This document shows, in pieces, positions 36,257-47,760 of a stretch of 64,000 nt of DNA. Origin of the DNA: Salvelinus alpinus (lineage: Eukaryota > Chordata > Actinopteri > Salmoniformes > Salmonidae); assembly GCF_045679555.1 (NCBI RefSeq), contig NC_092087.1:86181642-86245641 (forward strand), given 5' to 3'. A program made the position numbers and the translations under genes. The notes beneath the pieces are model-generated. The model saw only the letters and a program-made list of their open reading frames with translations, did not search any database and was not told the origin of the DNA. The first letter of the stretch is position 1. Each line of letters starts with the position of its first letter.

Positions 36257-36445
36257 TTTCAGATGGCACCCTATTCCCTGTATAGTGCACTACTTACAGG
36301 GAGAAGAAGACCTTTCCCTTGAGAGTGCGTGTAGTGTCCCAAATGGCATCTTGGCCCCTATATAGTGTACTACTTCTGATCACAGCTCATATGGATCTGG
36401 TCAAAAGTAGTGCACTATATAGGGAATAGGGTGCCATTTGGGACG
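36257..36445. mobile_element. Palindromic MITE (TAGTGCACTAC family), long copy
   Basis: GCACCCTATTCCCTGTATAG at the left is inverse to CTATATAGGGAATAGGGTGC at the right, with a diverged centre. It has no coding capacity. Other copies lie near 23640, 25820, 37986, 44402, 47493 and 47652. Confidence 0.8.
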
Positions 36446-36497
36446 GAACCTTCTGACCACGCACCGCTTTCTAGCACTTATAGTCATTTACAGTTAT

Positions 36498-36612
36498 GTG
36501 TGGTGACTAATCATTTAAATAGTAACTTACATACATGTATTTACTTATCCTATGGTAACTAATCATTTAAATAGTAACTTACTTACATGTAGTTACTTAT
36601 CCTATGGTAACT
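36498..36612. repeat. Tandem duplication of about 58 bp
   Basis: GTGACTAATCATTTAAATAG through TTATCCTATGGTAAC occurs twice, with a few substitutions (CATACATGTATTT against CTTACATGTAGTT). Confidence 0.85.
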
Positions 36613-37151
36613 TTTAGCAACATTTACTACGTACACACGGCCTTCGAATCAGCCGCCATGAGTCAAACGCACAAATACAAAGTCCTACTGGACCCTAACC
36701 TTCATTTCTGAAGCCATATTATTACAGGAAAGAACATGTGTGAATAGGAATACTCTATCCTAGATGAACTCATTCTACCTGTAAATTAGTAGAGTTTCAG
36801 ACAAGTGTTCTGGAACCGACCTGATAAGTGAAGATTTAATATATAGGTTCCTTCATATTATGGTTGGAAAATTCTGGGAACTTTTCAAAATTCTCAGTTT
36901 ATCCAGAAATGTTCCTGTAATCATTAGGAAAAAAGCTGGGCATCCTGAATCCCCAATGACCTGTTGAAAACTTGGAATTTTGGGGAAGTTAGGGGAATTT
37001 TGGATCCTTGTAATAGATTACTTGGCAGGATATCCCCCTCATATAGACTAACCAACTGCCACCCAGAACGGCACCCTATAGAACATATAGGTAGAAACAA
37101 CATACTACAACATACTGAATACACAAGTAGCGAACAATGTTTTGAATATGT

Positions 37152-37332
37152 TAACTTAAAGGGGAAGTTCACTATTTTACAACTTTGTCAGATGGTTCCT
37201 CATCCTGAAAGTAGTCTATGGGCCAGAAGAAACGTATCAATGCTTCAGGGTTTTTTAAACAACCACTACAAAATTCAGTCAACTTTAGCCACCGCTAGCT
37301 CCTAAAATACTGAACTTCCCCTTTAAAGGAGT
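37152..37332. mobile_element. Short MITE with 20-bp inverted ends
   Basis: TTAAAGGGGAAGTTCACTAT at about 37155 and, inverted, GAACTTCCCCTTTAAAGG at about 37311-37328. The interior of about 140 bp has no coding potential. Confidence 0.7.
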
Positions 37333-37985
37333 TGGTGAGAGAAAAGATAACTGAATGTAGAATGTGTGTTTCCTGCCGTATGCCATGTTTGGGAGTGGAA
37401 ACCAAAGACTGAAAGAACGGGGGATGGGTGAATTTGATGTGATGAAAAGCTAGAAAAGAGGATTGATCTGTAGTGAAAGAGAAACTTCTTCCTGTATTAT
37501 TTTGTGAATTGTAAATAAATAGTCGCTAACGGGCAGCGCCTCGCAGAAGCAGGGTCTTCTCTTGGGACTGCTGCCCCCATGTGCTGGAGAGAAATGATCC
37601 ATGACAATGTGTCCTGTCTCTTTTTTCGTGAAAATGTTCTGTAAGAAATGTCTGTTATTTTAACCGTAAAACACTGGAAAAGTGCATGTTACAGCTGCAC
37701 TTTGTATACTAAGGTGGCTGGTATTGCTCGTCCCTAACTCTCAATCCTTACCCCTCTTCCATCCCTACCCCTCCTCACAAACCCTGTGTCATCTGTCTGT
37801 CTGTCTGCCCGTGTGCGTAGGCCTATATTTTCAAGAATAACCTCAGCTGTAGCCAGCCTATACAGCCCTGTCCATAGTTTGATGAATTGTGTGTCAGTGG
37901 TGTTTTTAATGTGGGAAGAAAATCTAAACCCTCTTCATCAGTGATGCAGCTGGTGGCAGATGAAACACACAGACAATGGCTTCAG
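37333..37985. other. Intergenic, nothing recognised
   Basis: No gene or clear repeat. AATAAA motifs (for example near 37513) could serve a long slc25a28 3' UTR, but there is no direct support. Confidence 0.4.
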
Positions 37986-38093
37986 CCCAAATTGCACCCT
38001 ATTCCCTATTTAGTGCACTACTTTTGACCAGGGCCTATATGGCTCTAGTCAAAAGTAGTGCACTCTGCAGGGTCATTTGGGACGCAGGATAAT
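37986..38093. mobile_element. Palindromic MITE (TAGTGCACTAC family), short copy
   Basis: GCACCCTATTCCCTATTTAG, then TAGTGCACTACTTTTGACCA and its inverse CAAAAGTAGTGCACTC, form a hairpin with a GGGCCTATATGGCTCTAG centre. Confidence 0.8.
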
Positions 38094-38216
38094 AACTCAC
38101 ATCATCATAGCCTTGAGTGGATGGTGTGTAAATAACATCCGTCATAATTAAGTTTGATAATATGGCGTGTGTCAGCTGTATCAGCACCCCTATGATATCC
38201 AGCTATTGAGATATAC

Positions 38217-38702
38217 AGGTAACTGACCAAATAAAGGAAACATTTTGAGTACATGAGAGATAGAAAGTGAATATATGAGTTAATTAAGCAATTAACATCC
38301 CATCATGCTTAGGGTCATGTAGAAAACTGCCCAGTTGACCATTATTTTGTCTGCCATGACTAGAAGAGATTTTAGTGATTTGAAACAGGGGTCTCAAAGG
38401 AGCATAGGTGATTTAAAGTAAGTGTGTGTGTGTGTGTCATTCACCAGATTTCAACCCAATTCAATACTTATGGGAGATTCTTGAGAGATTCTGAGACAGC
38501 ATTTTCCACCACCATCAACAAAACACCAAATGATAGTATTTCTGGTGGAAGAACTGTCGTGTCCCTGCAACGTAGGTCCAGACACTTGTAGAATCTATGC
38601 CAAGGTGCATTTAAGATGTTCTGATGGCTCATGGTGGCCCAACGCCCTATTAACACACTTCATAATATTGTTTCCTTTATTTTGGCAGTTACTTGTATGT
38701 TT
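38217..38702. mobile_element. Tc1-like remnant, second copy of the 14.2-kb family
   Basis: The left end AGGTAACTGACCAAATAAAG and the right end TCCTTTATTTTGGCAGTTAC are inverse. The interior is closely related to 14226-14692 (shared CCCATCATGCTTAGGGTCAT). Transposase is reduced to fragments around FNPI at about 38449-38462. Confidence 0.8.
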
Positions 38703-39627
38703 TACACGAGAATAATGTCTCCTGGAAATACACAGAGAACGATGAATGTCACTGTCATGCTGGTTCTGAGTTGCACCCAGAGAGACGACAGCCCGAGGTG
38801 TACCATGTTACAATAGCGTGTGGGGCCTAGCCTATATCATCCATTGCATTAGGTTAGGATAAAATTACTAGGATATCAGGGTTGGGGTCAAATCCATTTA
38901 AATTCCAGGCAATTCAGTAAATACACTGACATTTCAGTTCTGATCAATGCTCTTTAATATGGAAAATGTGGAATTGGAATTTGTTTCACTTTCTGAATTG
39001 AAATGGAATTGACCCCAACCCTGTTAGATGGCCAACATTGGTGAAGTAGGTCTAAGCATAAAGATGTATGATTTAGTCATACTCCTTATTTTTGTGCACT
39101 TCCCTTAAGGCGTTTACAGATGGGCCAAGGTCTTTTTAGCTAACATGCCTCTCCTGTCTTTGGCAAATGACAGGATTGGCAAGGAGTGTACTAGCTGAAC
39201 AGAGACAGCGACCAGGCCTCTAGGCCGGAGTCTGAACATAAGCCATAGAACAGACCAGACTTAACAAGTTGCTGGTTAGTTCTGATGGAACAGGGCTGAA
39301 GCATAATAAAAAGTCCATCACTCAGATGGTTTTCATTCAACGGGTGTTTCTCATTTGAACCAAACACACAGCAATTCTTTGCTTCATGACCTTAGGACTA
39401 TAAGGTTCTGACATTTTGGTAAGAAATTAGTTATTCACAGTGTTGCTCTTTAGGTGGTCCTTTACATGTGAGATGTCAGATAGTTGTTGTTTTTTTTAAA
39501 GTATATTTACAAAGAATTGTTTTTAACGTTCTATCTGGGCAAACACCATAACGTTGTGCCTGCAGGTTATGTCTGCAATCCAATCACACTGCTGGGTTGA
39601 CAATCAAATATAGTTGTATGTAGGGTA
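38703..39627. other. Intergenic, with a short inverted pair
   Basis: GGGTTGGGGTCAAATCCATT (about 38880-38899) and the inverse AATGGAATTGACCCCAACCC (about 39002-39021) suggest another small hairpin MITE of about 145 bp. Nothing else is recognised. Confidence 0.55.
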
Positions 39628-40588
39628 CATGTGCATTCAGACCCGTTTCCATTTTCCACATTTTGTTAAAATACAGCCTTACTCTGAAGTTGATGAAATA
39701 AATGTTTTCCTCATCAAACCACACACAATACCCCATGATGACAAAGAGAAAACAGGCTTTTAGAAATTTTAGAAATGTTTTGAAAATAAAAAACAAATAC
39801 CTTATTTACATAGGTATTCAGCCCCTTTGCCTTGAGATTTGAAATTGAGCTCTGGTGCATCCTGTTTCCATTCATCATCTTTGAGATGTTTCTACAACTT
39901 GATTGGAGTCCACCTGTGCTAAATTCAATTGATTGGACATGATTTGGAAAGGCACACACCTGTCTATATAAGGTCCCACAGTTGTCAGTGCATGTCAGAG
40001 AAAAAACGAAGCCGTGAGGTCGAAGGAATTGTCCGTAAAGTTCCAACACAGGATTGTGTCGAGGCAAAGATAAAACAGAGACCTCCATCATTCTTAAATG
40101 GAAGAAGTTTAGAACCACCAAGACTCTTCCTAGAGCTGGCCGCCCGGACAAACTGAGCAATCAGGGGAGAAGGGCCTTTGTCAGGGAGGTGACTGAGAAC
40201 CCGATGGTCACTCTGACAGAGCTCCAGAGTTCATCTTTGGAGATGGGAGAACCTTCCAGAAAGACAACCATCTCTGCAGCACTCCACCAATCAGGCCTTT
40301 ATTATAGAGTGGCCAGACGGAAGTCACTCCTCAGTAGCCCACTTGGAGTTTGCTTAAAGGCACCTAAAGGACTCTCAGACCATGAGAAACAAGATTCTCT
40401 GGTCTGATGAAACCAAGATTGAACTCTTTGACCTGAATGCCAAGTGTCACATCTGGAGGATGTTTTTGCTATGTCATTATGGGTTATTGTGTGTAGACTG
40501 ATGAAGGGGGAAAAATTTAATCAATTTTAGAATAAGGCTGTAATGTAACAAAATGTGGAAAAGGTCAAGGGGTCTCAATACTTTGTGG

Positions 40589-40590
<2 letters not shown>
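39628..40590 (+). mobile_element. Internally deleted Tc1-like transposon
   Basis: Same family as 7800-9701. It keeps the N-terminal DNA-binding part of transposase on the plus strand ([17 protein letters not shown], about 40099-40143; REVTENPMVTLTELQ, about 40183-40227) and [11 protein letters not shown] (about 40411-40443). From there it jumps to the right end, so the catalytic core is deleted. The right end is ACAAAATGTGGAAAAGGTCA at 40548. Confidence 0.88.

Positions 40591-40671
<81 letters not shown>
40589..40671. repeat. (TG)n microsatellite
   Basis: About 40 TG units, starting directly at the right end of the Tc1-like element. Confidence 0.97.
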
Positions 40672-40677
<6 letters not shown>

Positions 40678-40685
40678 TATGTTAT

Positions 40686-41456
40686 ATGCACTGAACAAAA
40701 ATATAAACGGAACATGTAAAGTCTTGTTCCTATGTTTCATGAGCTGAAATAAAAGATCCCAGAAATGTTCTATACACACAAAGAAGCTTATTTCTCTCAT
40801 TTTGTGCACAAATTTGTTTACATCCCTGTTAGTGAGCATTTCTCCTTTGCTAAGATAATCCATCCACCTGACAGATGTGGCATATCAAGAAGCTGATTAA
40901 TCAGTATGATCATTACACAGGTGCACCTTGTGCTGGGGACAATAAAAGGCCACTGTGCAGTTTTGTCACAACTCAATGCCACAGATGTTTCAAGTTTTGA
41001 TGGAACATTCAATTGGCATGCTGACTGCAGGAATGTCCACCAGAACTGTTGCCAGATAATTTTATGTTAATTTCTCTACCATAAGCCGTCTCCAATGTAA
41101 TTTTAGAGAATTTGGCAGTACGTCTAACCGGCCTCACAACCGCACACCACGTGTATCCACACCAGCACAGGACCTCTTCACCTGAGGGATCATCTGAAAC
41201 CAGCCACCCGGACAGCTGATGAAACTGAGTATTTCTGTCTGTGATAAAGACCTTTTGTTGGGAAAAACTCATTCTGATTGGCTATGCCTGGCTCCCAAGT
41301 GGGTGAGCCTATGGCTGCGCCGCTGCCCAGTCATGTGAAATGCATTAATTAGGGCCTAATGAATTTATATCAATTGACTGATTTCCTTATATGAACTGTA
41401 ACACAGTAAAATCTTTGAAATTGTTGCATGTTGCGTTTATAGTTTGGTTCAGTATA
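40686..41456. mobile_element. Tc1-like transposon remnant (CTGAACAAAAATATAAACG ends)
   Basis: The left end CACTGAACAAAAATATAAAC and the right end TGTTGCATG...GTTTGGTTCAGTA are inverse. Same family as 58812-59603, but with another internal deletion. No transposase frame of note remains. Confidence 0.82.
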
Positions 41457-41669
41457 CTTATTGAGGCATGAAAGAGGAAGACATCACTTTAAAAAATACT
41501 CATCTCAAAACCATACATTTTGCAGATAGAACGTTATAGTCCCACATCCTTGATTATTTATATTGTGGGTTCTGGCCCTCTTTTTAAATGACTTCCATTT
41601 TTCTCACCACTTTTTCAGAAGAATGTCCGTAACGTCAGCTGTTTATGGTATGAACAAATACAGGTGCCT

Positions 41670-41843
41670 TAGAGTAGTGTTTCCAAAACCTGGTCCTGGG
41701 GCCCCCCTTGGGTGCATGTTTTGGTCTTTGCCCTAGCACTACACAACTGATTCAAAGAACCAACTCATCATCAAGCTTTGATTGTTTGAGTCAGCTGAGT
41801 CGCTTCAGGGGGGGCTTCAGGACCGACTTTGAGAAACCCTGCC
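41670..41843. mobile_element. Hairpin MITE (TTTCCAAAACCTGGTCCTG arms)
   Basis: GTTTCCAAAACCTGGTCCTG at the left and the inverse CAGGACCGACTTTGAGAAAC at the right. The middle (CCCTAGCACTACACAACTGA) belongs to the same dispersed fish repeat as I remember it. Confidence 0.65.
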
Positions 41844-43078
41844 AATGAGCATGTTTAAGGCCCTTGGGAAAGACGTTGTTTTTGTCTTGTTTTATATTAA
41901 TGCGAAAACCTCCATGGAAGGGTTATTTCACTAAAATTACAATCTTACCACATTTTATTGATAACTAGCAAGTAGTTTTCTGACTTTGGGTGTCAGAGAC
42001 CAGAATACTACATCAGTTTACTCATCCAGAGCTAAGCTTTAGCATTGTTGCTTGTTCTCCATAGGATTTAGTGTATTTGTCATGTTAGGGAACTATCACT
42101 TTAACAAATCTGCGATGAACATTAATTCATGTATTTGATGATGCGGTTAGAAAGAAGGGTATTATCTTTATTTAATCATGAAAAGTCTGTAGCCTACTTC
42201 TCTATTGAAATCATCTGTACCTTCTGTGCCAGACAGAACCTCATGGCTGAACCCAGGTTGACATTTCAGAGCCATAAGGTTCTATCTGCGATTGCACCCC
42301 CCTAAAAAAAACAGATTTACAAATGTTTTAGGATTTTGATACTCTGCATTTTAGGTAGCCTACCTTTTAAGGTGATGCTATTAATGGGTTATGAAAGAAT
42401 AACAAAACAGTTCTGAGATCTGGGATGTGAAAACTTGTCATGCTCAATATATCAGAACTATGCTTTGCGCACATAGATCCTTGTAGTCCCATGGTTTCAA
42501 TTTGGCAAGAATAGTTAGTGTCACAAATAAAAGCTTTCAAATAGACGACAACATTAGTATGTTTTATTTTGGGGTGGGTTCAAGTGTCCTGTGTGATTCA
42601 GCAAGGCTGGGGTGCTAATCGGTTGCCACGTAACAATAATACAATGTTATTGTTAGCCTCGCGCATGTAAACGATGACAGTTGTGTTGGTCAGCTCTGGA
42701 CGAATGATTCCCACCGACATTTCCCAGAAACGAGGTCTGTTTTGACCTAGAAAGTAGCATTGGGTGGTTATCGTGTAAGACCTAGATCAGAGAGGGGATA
42801 AATATTTAGATGTTTGCGGCTGATGAACGACCTAGCCTCGGCCCGGTTGGAGGTCCGCACCCGCGCCAAAGCCTGGTTCCCAGCACAAGAAACAGTCAAA
42901 CTTGGATGACAAACTTGGCAAGGAGAAGAAAACGAAAATGTTCAGCTGTTCGGATATCTGAGACTGTCTGTAAACCATAGTGCCCATATTTAACGGCCTA
43001 TAGACCTCTACTTTAGTCCGTTGTCTAGCCAGCCCTCTATGTTGCGTTATGCCATAGCCGCATACACAACCTACATCC
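41844..43078. other. Intergenic, nothing recognised
   Basis: Unique sequence with no coding or RNA feature that I can support. Confidence 0.45.
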
Positions 43079-43860
43079 AGTGCTTCATTTGTAAATCATG
43101 AGGTACAGGAACAAAAAGTGAGTGCGAGAGGGGGGTGACCTGGGGAGCTCTGAGGTACCGGAACGCATGAGAAACTAATCTCCTTTATAATAATAAAACA
43201 CTGCATGCATTTCACTACATTCTTATAGTGGCATAGAGCAGTAGTGTAGAGGCATTACAGAAGTTGCACACGTGGGGAAAATGTTTAGTGGACTAGGGTC
43301 CGGGGAAATGTTTGCCTTTTATAAACGCATTTCATGCAACTGTACGTCCTTTTACGTGACTGAATACTTTGGCATAAACTTTTTTAATGCTGCGTTCAAA
43401 ACAACTTGGAACTCGGAACTGAAAATCTCATACTTACACCTTCAGTGCATTCAAGACTAGTGGGAAATCGAAAAAAAAAACTAGCACCAACTGGGCAAAT
43501 TCATTTTGAACGGTCATCCAACTCGGAATTCCAAGTCTGGAAGCTAGAGCTCCGAATTTCCAACCTGAAGATCACTAACGTAATGATTTGACCTCGTTTT
43601 CCCAGTTGTCTTGAAAGCACCATAATAGGCCCTACTGCACAAATGATCGAAATGACAGGCTACTTTGACACTGACAAACTGAGAATTAACGAAGAGGCAA
43701 CTCGAATAAACTTTTTGATAGCTTTTATTATCATTTTTACATTGCAAAGGGTGAGAGAGAGAAAATGTAATGCCATAAGAGGTACCGGAACGAAACAGTC
43801 CAAAACCAAGAAATACCAGAACCTGTTCCGACAGGATCCAGCTCAAATTAAGCACTGCCG
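43079..43860. mobile_element. Unclassified repeat with a nested MITE
   Basis: AGTGCTTCATTTGTAAATC at the left and ...AAATTAAGCACTGC at the right are inverse, and GGTACCGGAACG occurs near both ends. Inside, 43386-43622 (TGCGTTCAAAACAACTTGGA to GTCTTGAAAGCACCA) is a copy of the element also found at 63681-63944, in the opposite orientation. Confidence 0.6.
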
Positions 43861-44128
43861 ACATCCCATATCATCCAATGGTTAACTGCAGTCTTTAACT
43901 AACATTTCTTCTCTGCTTGGGGAATGTGATGACAGCAGTTGATTCTTCCTTCCTTCCCTGCCCCTCTTCCTCCTATCCCAGTTAAGATTGCGCGCGCGCT
44001 GTTTGGGCACGTCTTGGTGAAAACATGGCTTTGTTATATCGATGTTGACGAAGCGAGGAAGAGAGGTATATTGTGTGGGTGTGCGCGCGTCATTAACAGC
44101 TGCTAATGACGACGTACTTCAGTTTGGA

Positions 44129-44238
<110 letters not shown>

Positions 44239-44401
44239 CCGCACTTACAGGTAAATACAGTAGGTGCGGGCGGTTCTGTTTGTAACTACCTCTAGTGGAG
44301 ATGTGACTAAAGGCCGATTAATCAAACCAACCGCGGTACTGTAAAGCAACAACTGGAGGCGGTGTCCTGGGTCTTCAACCCGCATCAGAAAGGGCTGTGC
44401 T

Positions 44402-44486
44402 GCGTCACAAATTACACCCTATTCCCAATATTGTGCACTACTTTTGATGAGAGCCCTGGCTACAATATAGGGAATAGGGTGCCAGG
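44402..44486. mobile_element. Palindromic MITE (TAGTGCACTAC family), degraded copy
   Basis: ACACCCTATTCCCAATATTG and the inverse AATATAGGGAATAGGGTGCC flank TGCACTACTTTTGATGAG. Confidence 0.7.
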
Positions 44487-46331
44487 CCCTCCTTAGGGCG
44501 TGTTGTTTCACCCGTTCTCTTCAAAACCAAAGGCCAAGGCCCTATCCACTTCTCTTTCACTCTGAAAGACTCTAGTTTCCATACAGTTCTCTTCTGGTCA
44601 GAACTGATCTTAATAAGTGGCACCCAATCGGACACCTTTTGTCCAAAGACGGTCCAATTAAGAGAATTTGGCCCGATTCGAACATTTCTGGAACCAGTCC
44701 CTCTTTTTTTGTAATTATTTGTGTGCCTGTCAACTATTGTTAATTGTAATGTTGTGTAAACTAGATTTCATGCATCGTTTTTGTGTTTTTTTCTTATTTT
44801 ACGCATGCATATTTGTTTATTCTTAAAGTATTTTCTGACATTTCGACACACACTCACACACACAGCTGTGTAAATTTAAAGAACAATAATGACTAATAAG
44901 TGTTTAATAGGTCTTAATCTGCCATCTGAGAGGAAAACACACAAACGGCTCCGGTTGTGGTTAGGTTTAGTGTAAACAGTTTAGGGTCATGTGTAGAGAG
45001 AACCGCATAACCAAACTGTTTGCGTGTGTGTGTCACAATGTCAGAAAATATTTTAAGAATAATAGCATAATTAGAAAAATATATGAATGGCGTAAAATAA
45101 AAAATATTCATCCATAAAATCACATTTAAGCATTGGCTGCTTTAACTCTATGCCTATTGACAAAGCTTGACCAAATTGCAAGTGTGTCAATAGCCTAATT
45201 GAAACCAGCCTTTTCTGGTATTTTTCGATGGGTGTTGATGTCAAGTCAAAAACACAAACATTTGGGTAATTATTGTTTTATTGTATTGACATAAGGCTAA
45301 ATTAACCTTCCCATTCCACTCATGGAGAATCGATTAGAATCTTAATTTTCCCATTTGTGTTGTTCTTCCTCGTGGTCACCGCTTCTCTTTATCTAAGTTC
45401 CATGTCACTCCAACACAGCAAGCTGCAGCTTGCTCTGGTCCTTTGAATTTGAGAGCCTCACACCACCATTGGGTATTCCAAACTACCAGCTCTCACAGTC
45501 TCACGTTAGAATTTGACGTTCATCAAAATGGTTACGGTTTGGGATGGGCTTAAAACAAAATTATCAAAAAACAACTTTCTATTGCTGGATTCGAACTTGC
45601 ATTCTTTGGAATCAGAGGCAGACGCTAACACAGCCGCCCGTCATTCCCATCCCAGAATGTCTAGCGAAACCTACTTGAAGGTAACAGCGCTCACTGTTTG
45701 CTTTAGTGTTGCGGTTTCAACGTCATCTCCCGACGCCCTCATACCTGGATGGACGTCAAATACTGGCTTGTGTCACGGGTGTCCTGGCTGATTCTAAAAC
45801 CGATGCAAATCAGAAACGTAAACTCTGCTGCAGCCAGCGACGAGGCTGCTAGCGTCCTGAGGCGACGCCATGCTGTCTCCAAATCTATTTACATACATCA
45901 AGTGGTTGGTCCCGCACTGAGACCGCAGGTATGCTCTATGGCTCTACTCCTGAAGCAGCGGTGGAGTGAGAATGCCAGCTAGACTCTAGTCTAGAACGTT
46001 GCTTATCAGTGGGTGACAAACTCGAGGCCTCCTTTTGTTCACGTCTCAATTAATCCCCATTAGTAGCGCGAGAGCATTAGGGGAGTCCTGATTCGTTTAA
46101 ATCTGTTTTGGGCCCAACAGGAGATTAGGGAGAGCATGGTTCCGATATAGAGCCCCCGATAGGTTAATACAGTAGTCGAGTCGTTCCAAACCATCAGGGT
46201 TTATTTGATTATTTCGATATAAGACAAATATAGCCAAATAGGTACGCGCCTGATCGTCTGGTGATGAGAAGGAGAGGACAGGAGGGTTGAACTGGTTGAG
46301 TGTGTGGTTGTGGAGTGAGCATATCTTGCGA
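44487..46331. other. Intergenic, with one tRNA-like stretch
   Basis: At about 45580-45632 the minus strand reads a D-loop-to-T-loop-like string ending GCAAGTTCGAATCCAG, which resembles a tRNA-derived repeat, not a functional tRNA (no acceptor pairing). Open frames nearby (45513-45982) have no recognisable product. Nothing else is seen. Confidence 0.4.
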
Positions 46332-47179
46332 CTCTGAGGGATAAGGGAAAGATGAAAACAAATTAAGCAAAGGAGGATGAGAGTTGTCAGAGAGCTTGGG
46401 AAAATAATTCTACAACAAGTGGCTATTTGGAGTCAAAATCCTGTCTTCAGCCCAAAAGTTCCCGTTGAATTATTCAGTTGGACTGTTCTTGTGGCCTGTA
46501 GCGCATAAACCGTGTATGATTGCTTGTGATTTTACAACTTCTTCTAATAGCCTATTATTGCAACACTGTTATTCAATAGTAACAATATATACTAATAAAT
46601 GCCTAATAACAATAATACCAATAATTATTATGTATTATTAGTATTATACTATTATTAGAGGGCGGCGCACAATTGGTCCAGCGTCGTCTGGATTTGGCCG
46701 GTGTATGGCCGTCATTGTAAATACGGATTTGTTCTTAACTGACTTGCCTAGTTAACTCTGAGGGATAAGGGAAAGATGAAAACAAATTAAGCAAAGGAGG
46801 ATGAGAGTTGTCAGAGAGCTTGGGAAAATAATTCTACAACAAGTGGCTATTTGGAGTCAAAATCCTGTCTTCAGCCCAAAAGTTCCCGTTGAATTATTCA
46901 GTTGGACTGTTCTTGTGGCCTGTAGCGCATAAACCGTGTATGATTGCTTGTGATTTTACAACTTCTTCTAATAGCCTATTATTGCAACACTGTTATTCAA
47001 TAGTAACAATATATACTAATAAATGCCTAATAACAATAATACCAATAATTATTATGTATTATTAGTATTATACTATTATTAGAGGGCGGCGCACAATTGG
47101 TCCAGCGTCGTCTGGATTTGGCCGGTGTATGGCCGTCATTGTAAATACGGATTTGTTCTTAACTGACTTGCCTAGTTAA
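46332..47179. repeat. Perfect tandem duplication, 2 x 424 bp
   Basis: 46332-46755 and 46756-47179 appear identical by eye. Each starts CTCTGAGGGATAAGGGAAAG and ends in a SINE 3' tail (GACTTGCCTAGTTAA). The duplication joint lies within the SINE tail: the second copy continues into ATAAAGGTTACATTT, the first jumps back to CTCTGAGG. Confidence 0.95.
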
Positions 47180-47205
47180 ATAAAGGTTACATTTAAAAAA
47201 TAAAA
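47078..47205 (+). mobile_element. 5'-truncated SINE tail (duplicated at 46654-46755)
   Basis: GGGCGGCGCACAATTGGTCC through TTAACTGACTTGCCTAGTTA to an A-rich end: the 3' part of the SINE seen whole at 8884-9113. A second copy at 46654-46755 exists only through the 424-bp duplication. Confidence 0.85.
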
Positions 47206-47489
47206 ATAAAACTTAGTAGCCTATAGGCCTACGTTTTAAGAATGTATCGATGGCCCATCGCTAGTTCCTGTTTTAACCAAACCTGTCCAATAGGCCCAGC
47301 GTTGATCTGAAATCCTGCTCAATTTATGTCGAGTATATGAGCCTCTCCCCTCTCCTCCCTTCAAAATATGTCTCCGGAAGATTATGCTGCATGACAACTC
47401 TTCAACTATTCTCGCGCTCTGACGCTTTCCCACGGCGAGCTCACTTAAGCTCGGCCAACAGTGATCCTTCCTTTCCCAGTCCCTGTAAC

Positions 47490-47760
47490 AGTACGTCCCA
47501 AATGGAACCCTATTTCCAGTATAATGCCCTATGGGTCCTGGTCAAAAGTAGCGCACTATTAAGGCAATATGGTGCAATTTGGAACGCATTGAGTGTGTTC
47601 ATCTGATGCTTTAGTTTAGCTCTTTAGTAATAAGAGATTCTCCCCCATTGTGCGTCCTAAATGACACCTTATTCCCTATATCGCCTAGTCCATTACTTTT
47701 GTCCATGGCCCATGTAAAATATTGGAATAAATAAGGAATAGGGTGCCATTTGGGAGGTCT
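47490..47760. mobile_element. Two palindromic MITE copies (TAGTGCACTAC family)
   Basis: 47493-47585 (CCCAAATGGAACCCTATTTC to AATATGGTGCAATTTGGAAC) and 47652-47756 (GCGTCCTAAATGACACCTTA to AATAGGGTGCCATTTGGGAG). Both are degraded hairpins of the same family. Confidence 0.7.

Noticed and set aside
45513-45982. Two overlapping open frames of 92 and 77 codons
   Set aside because: No recognisable domain, no splice context, and part overlaps a tRNA-like repeat stretch. Left as non-coding.
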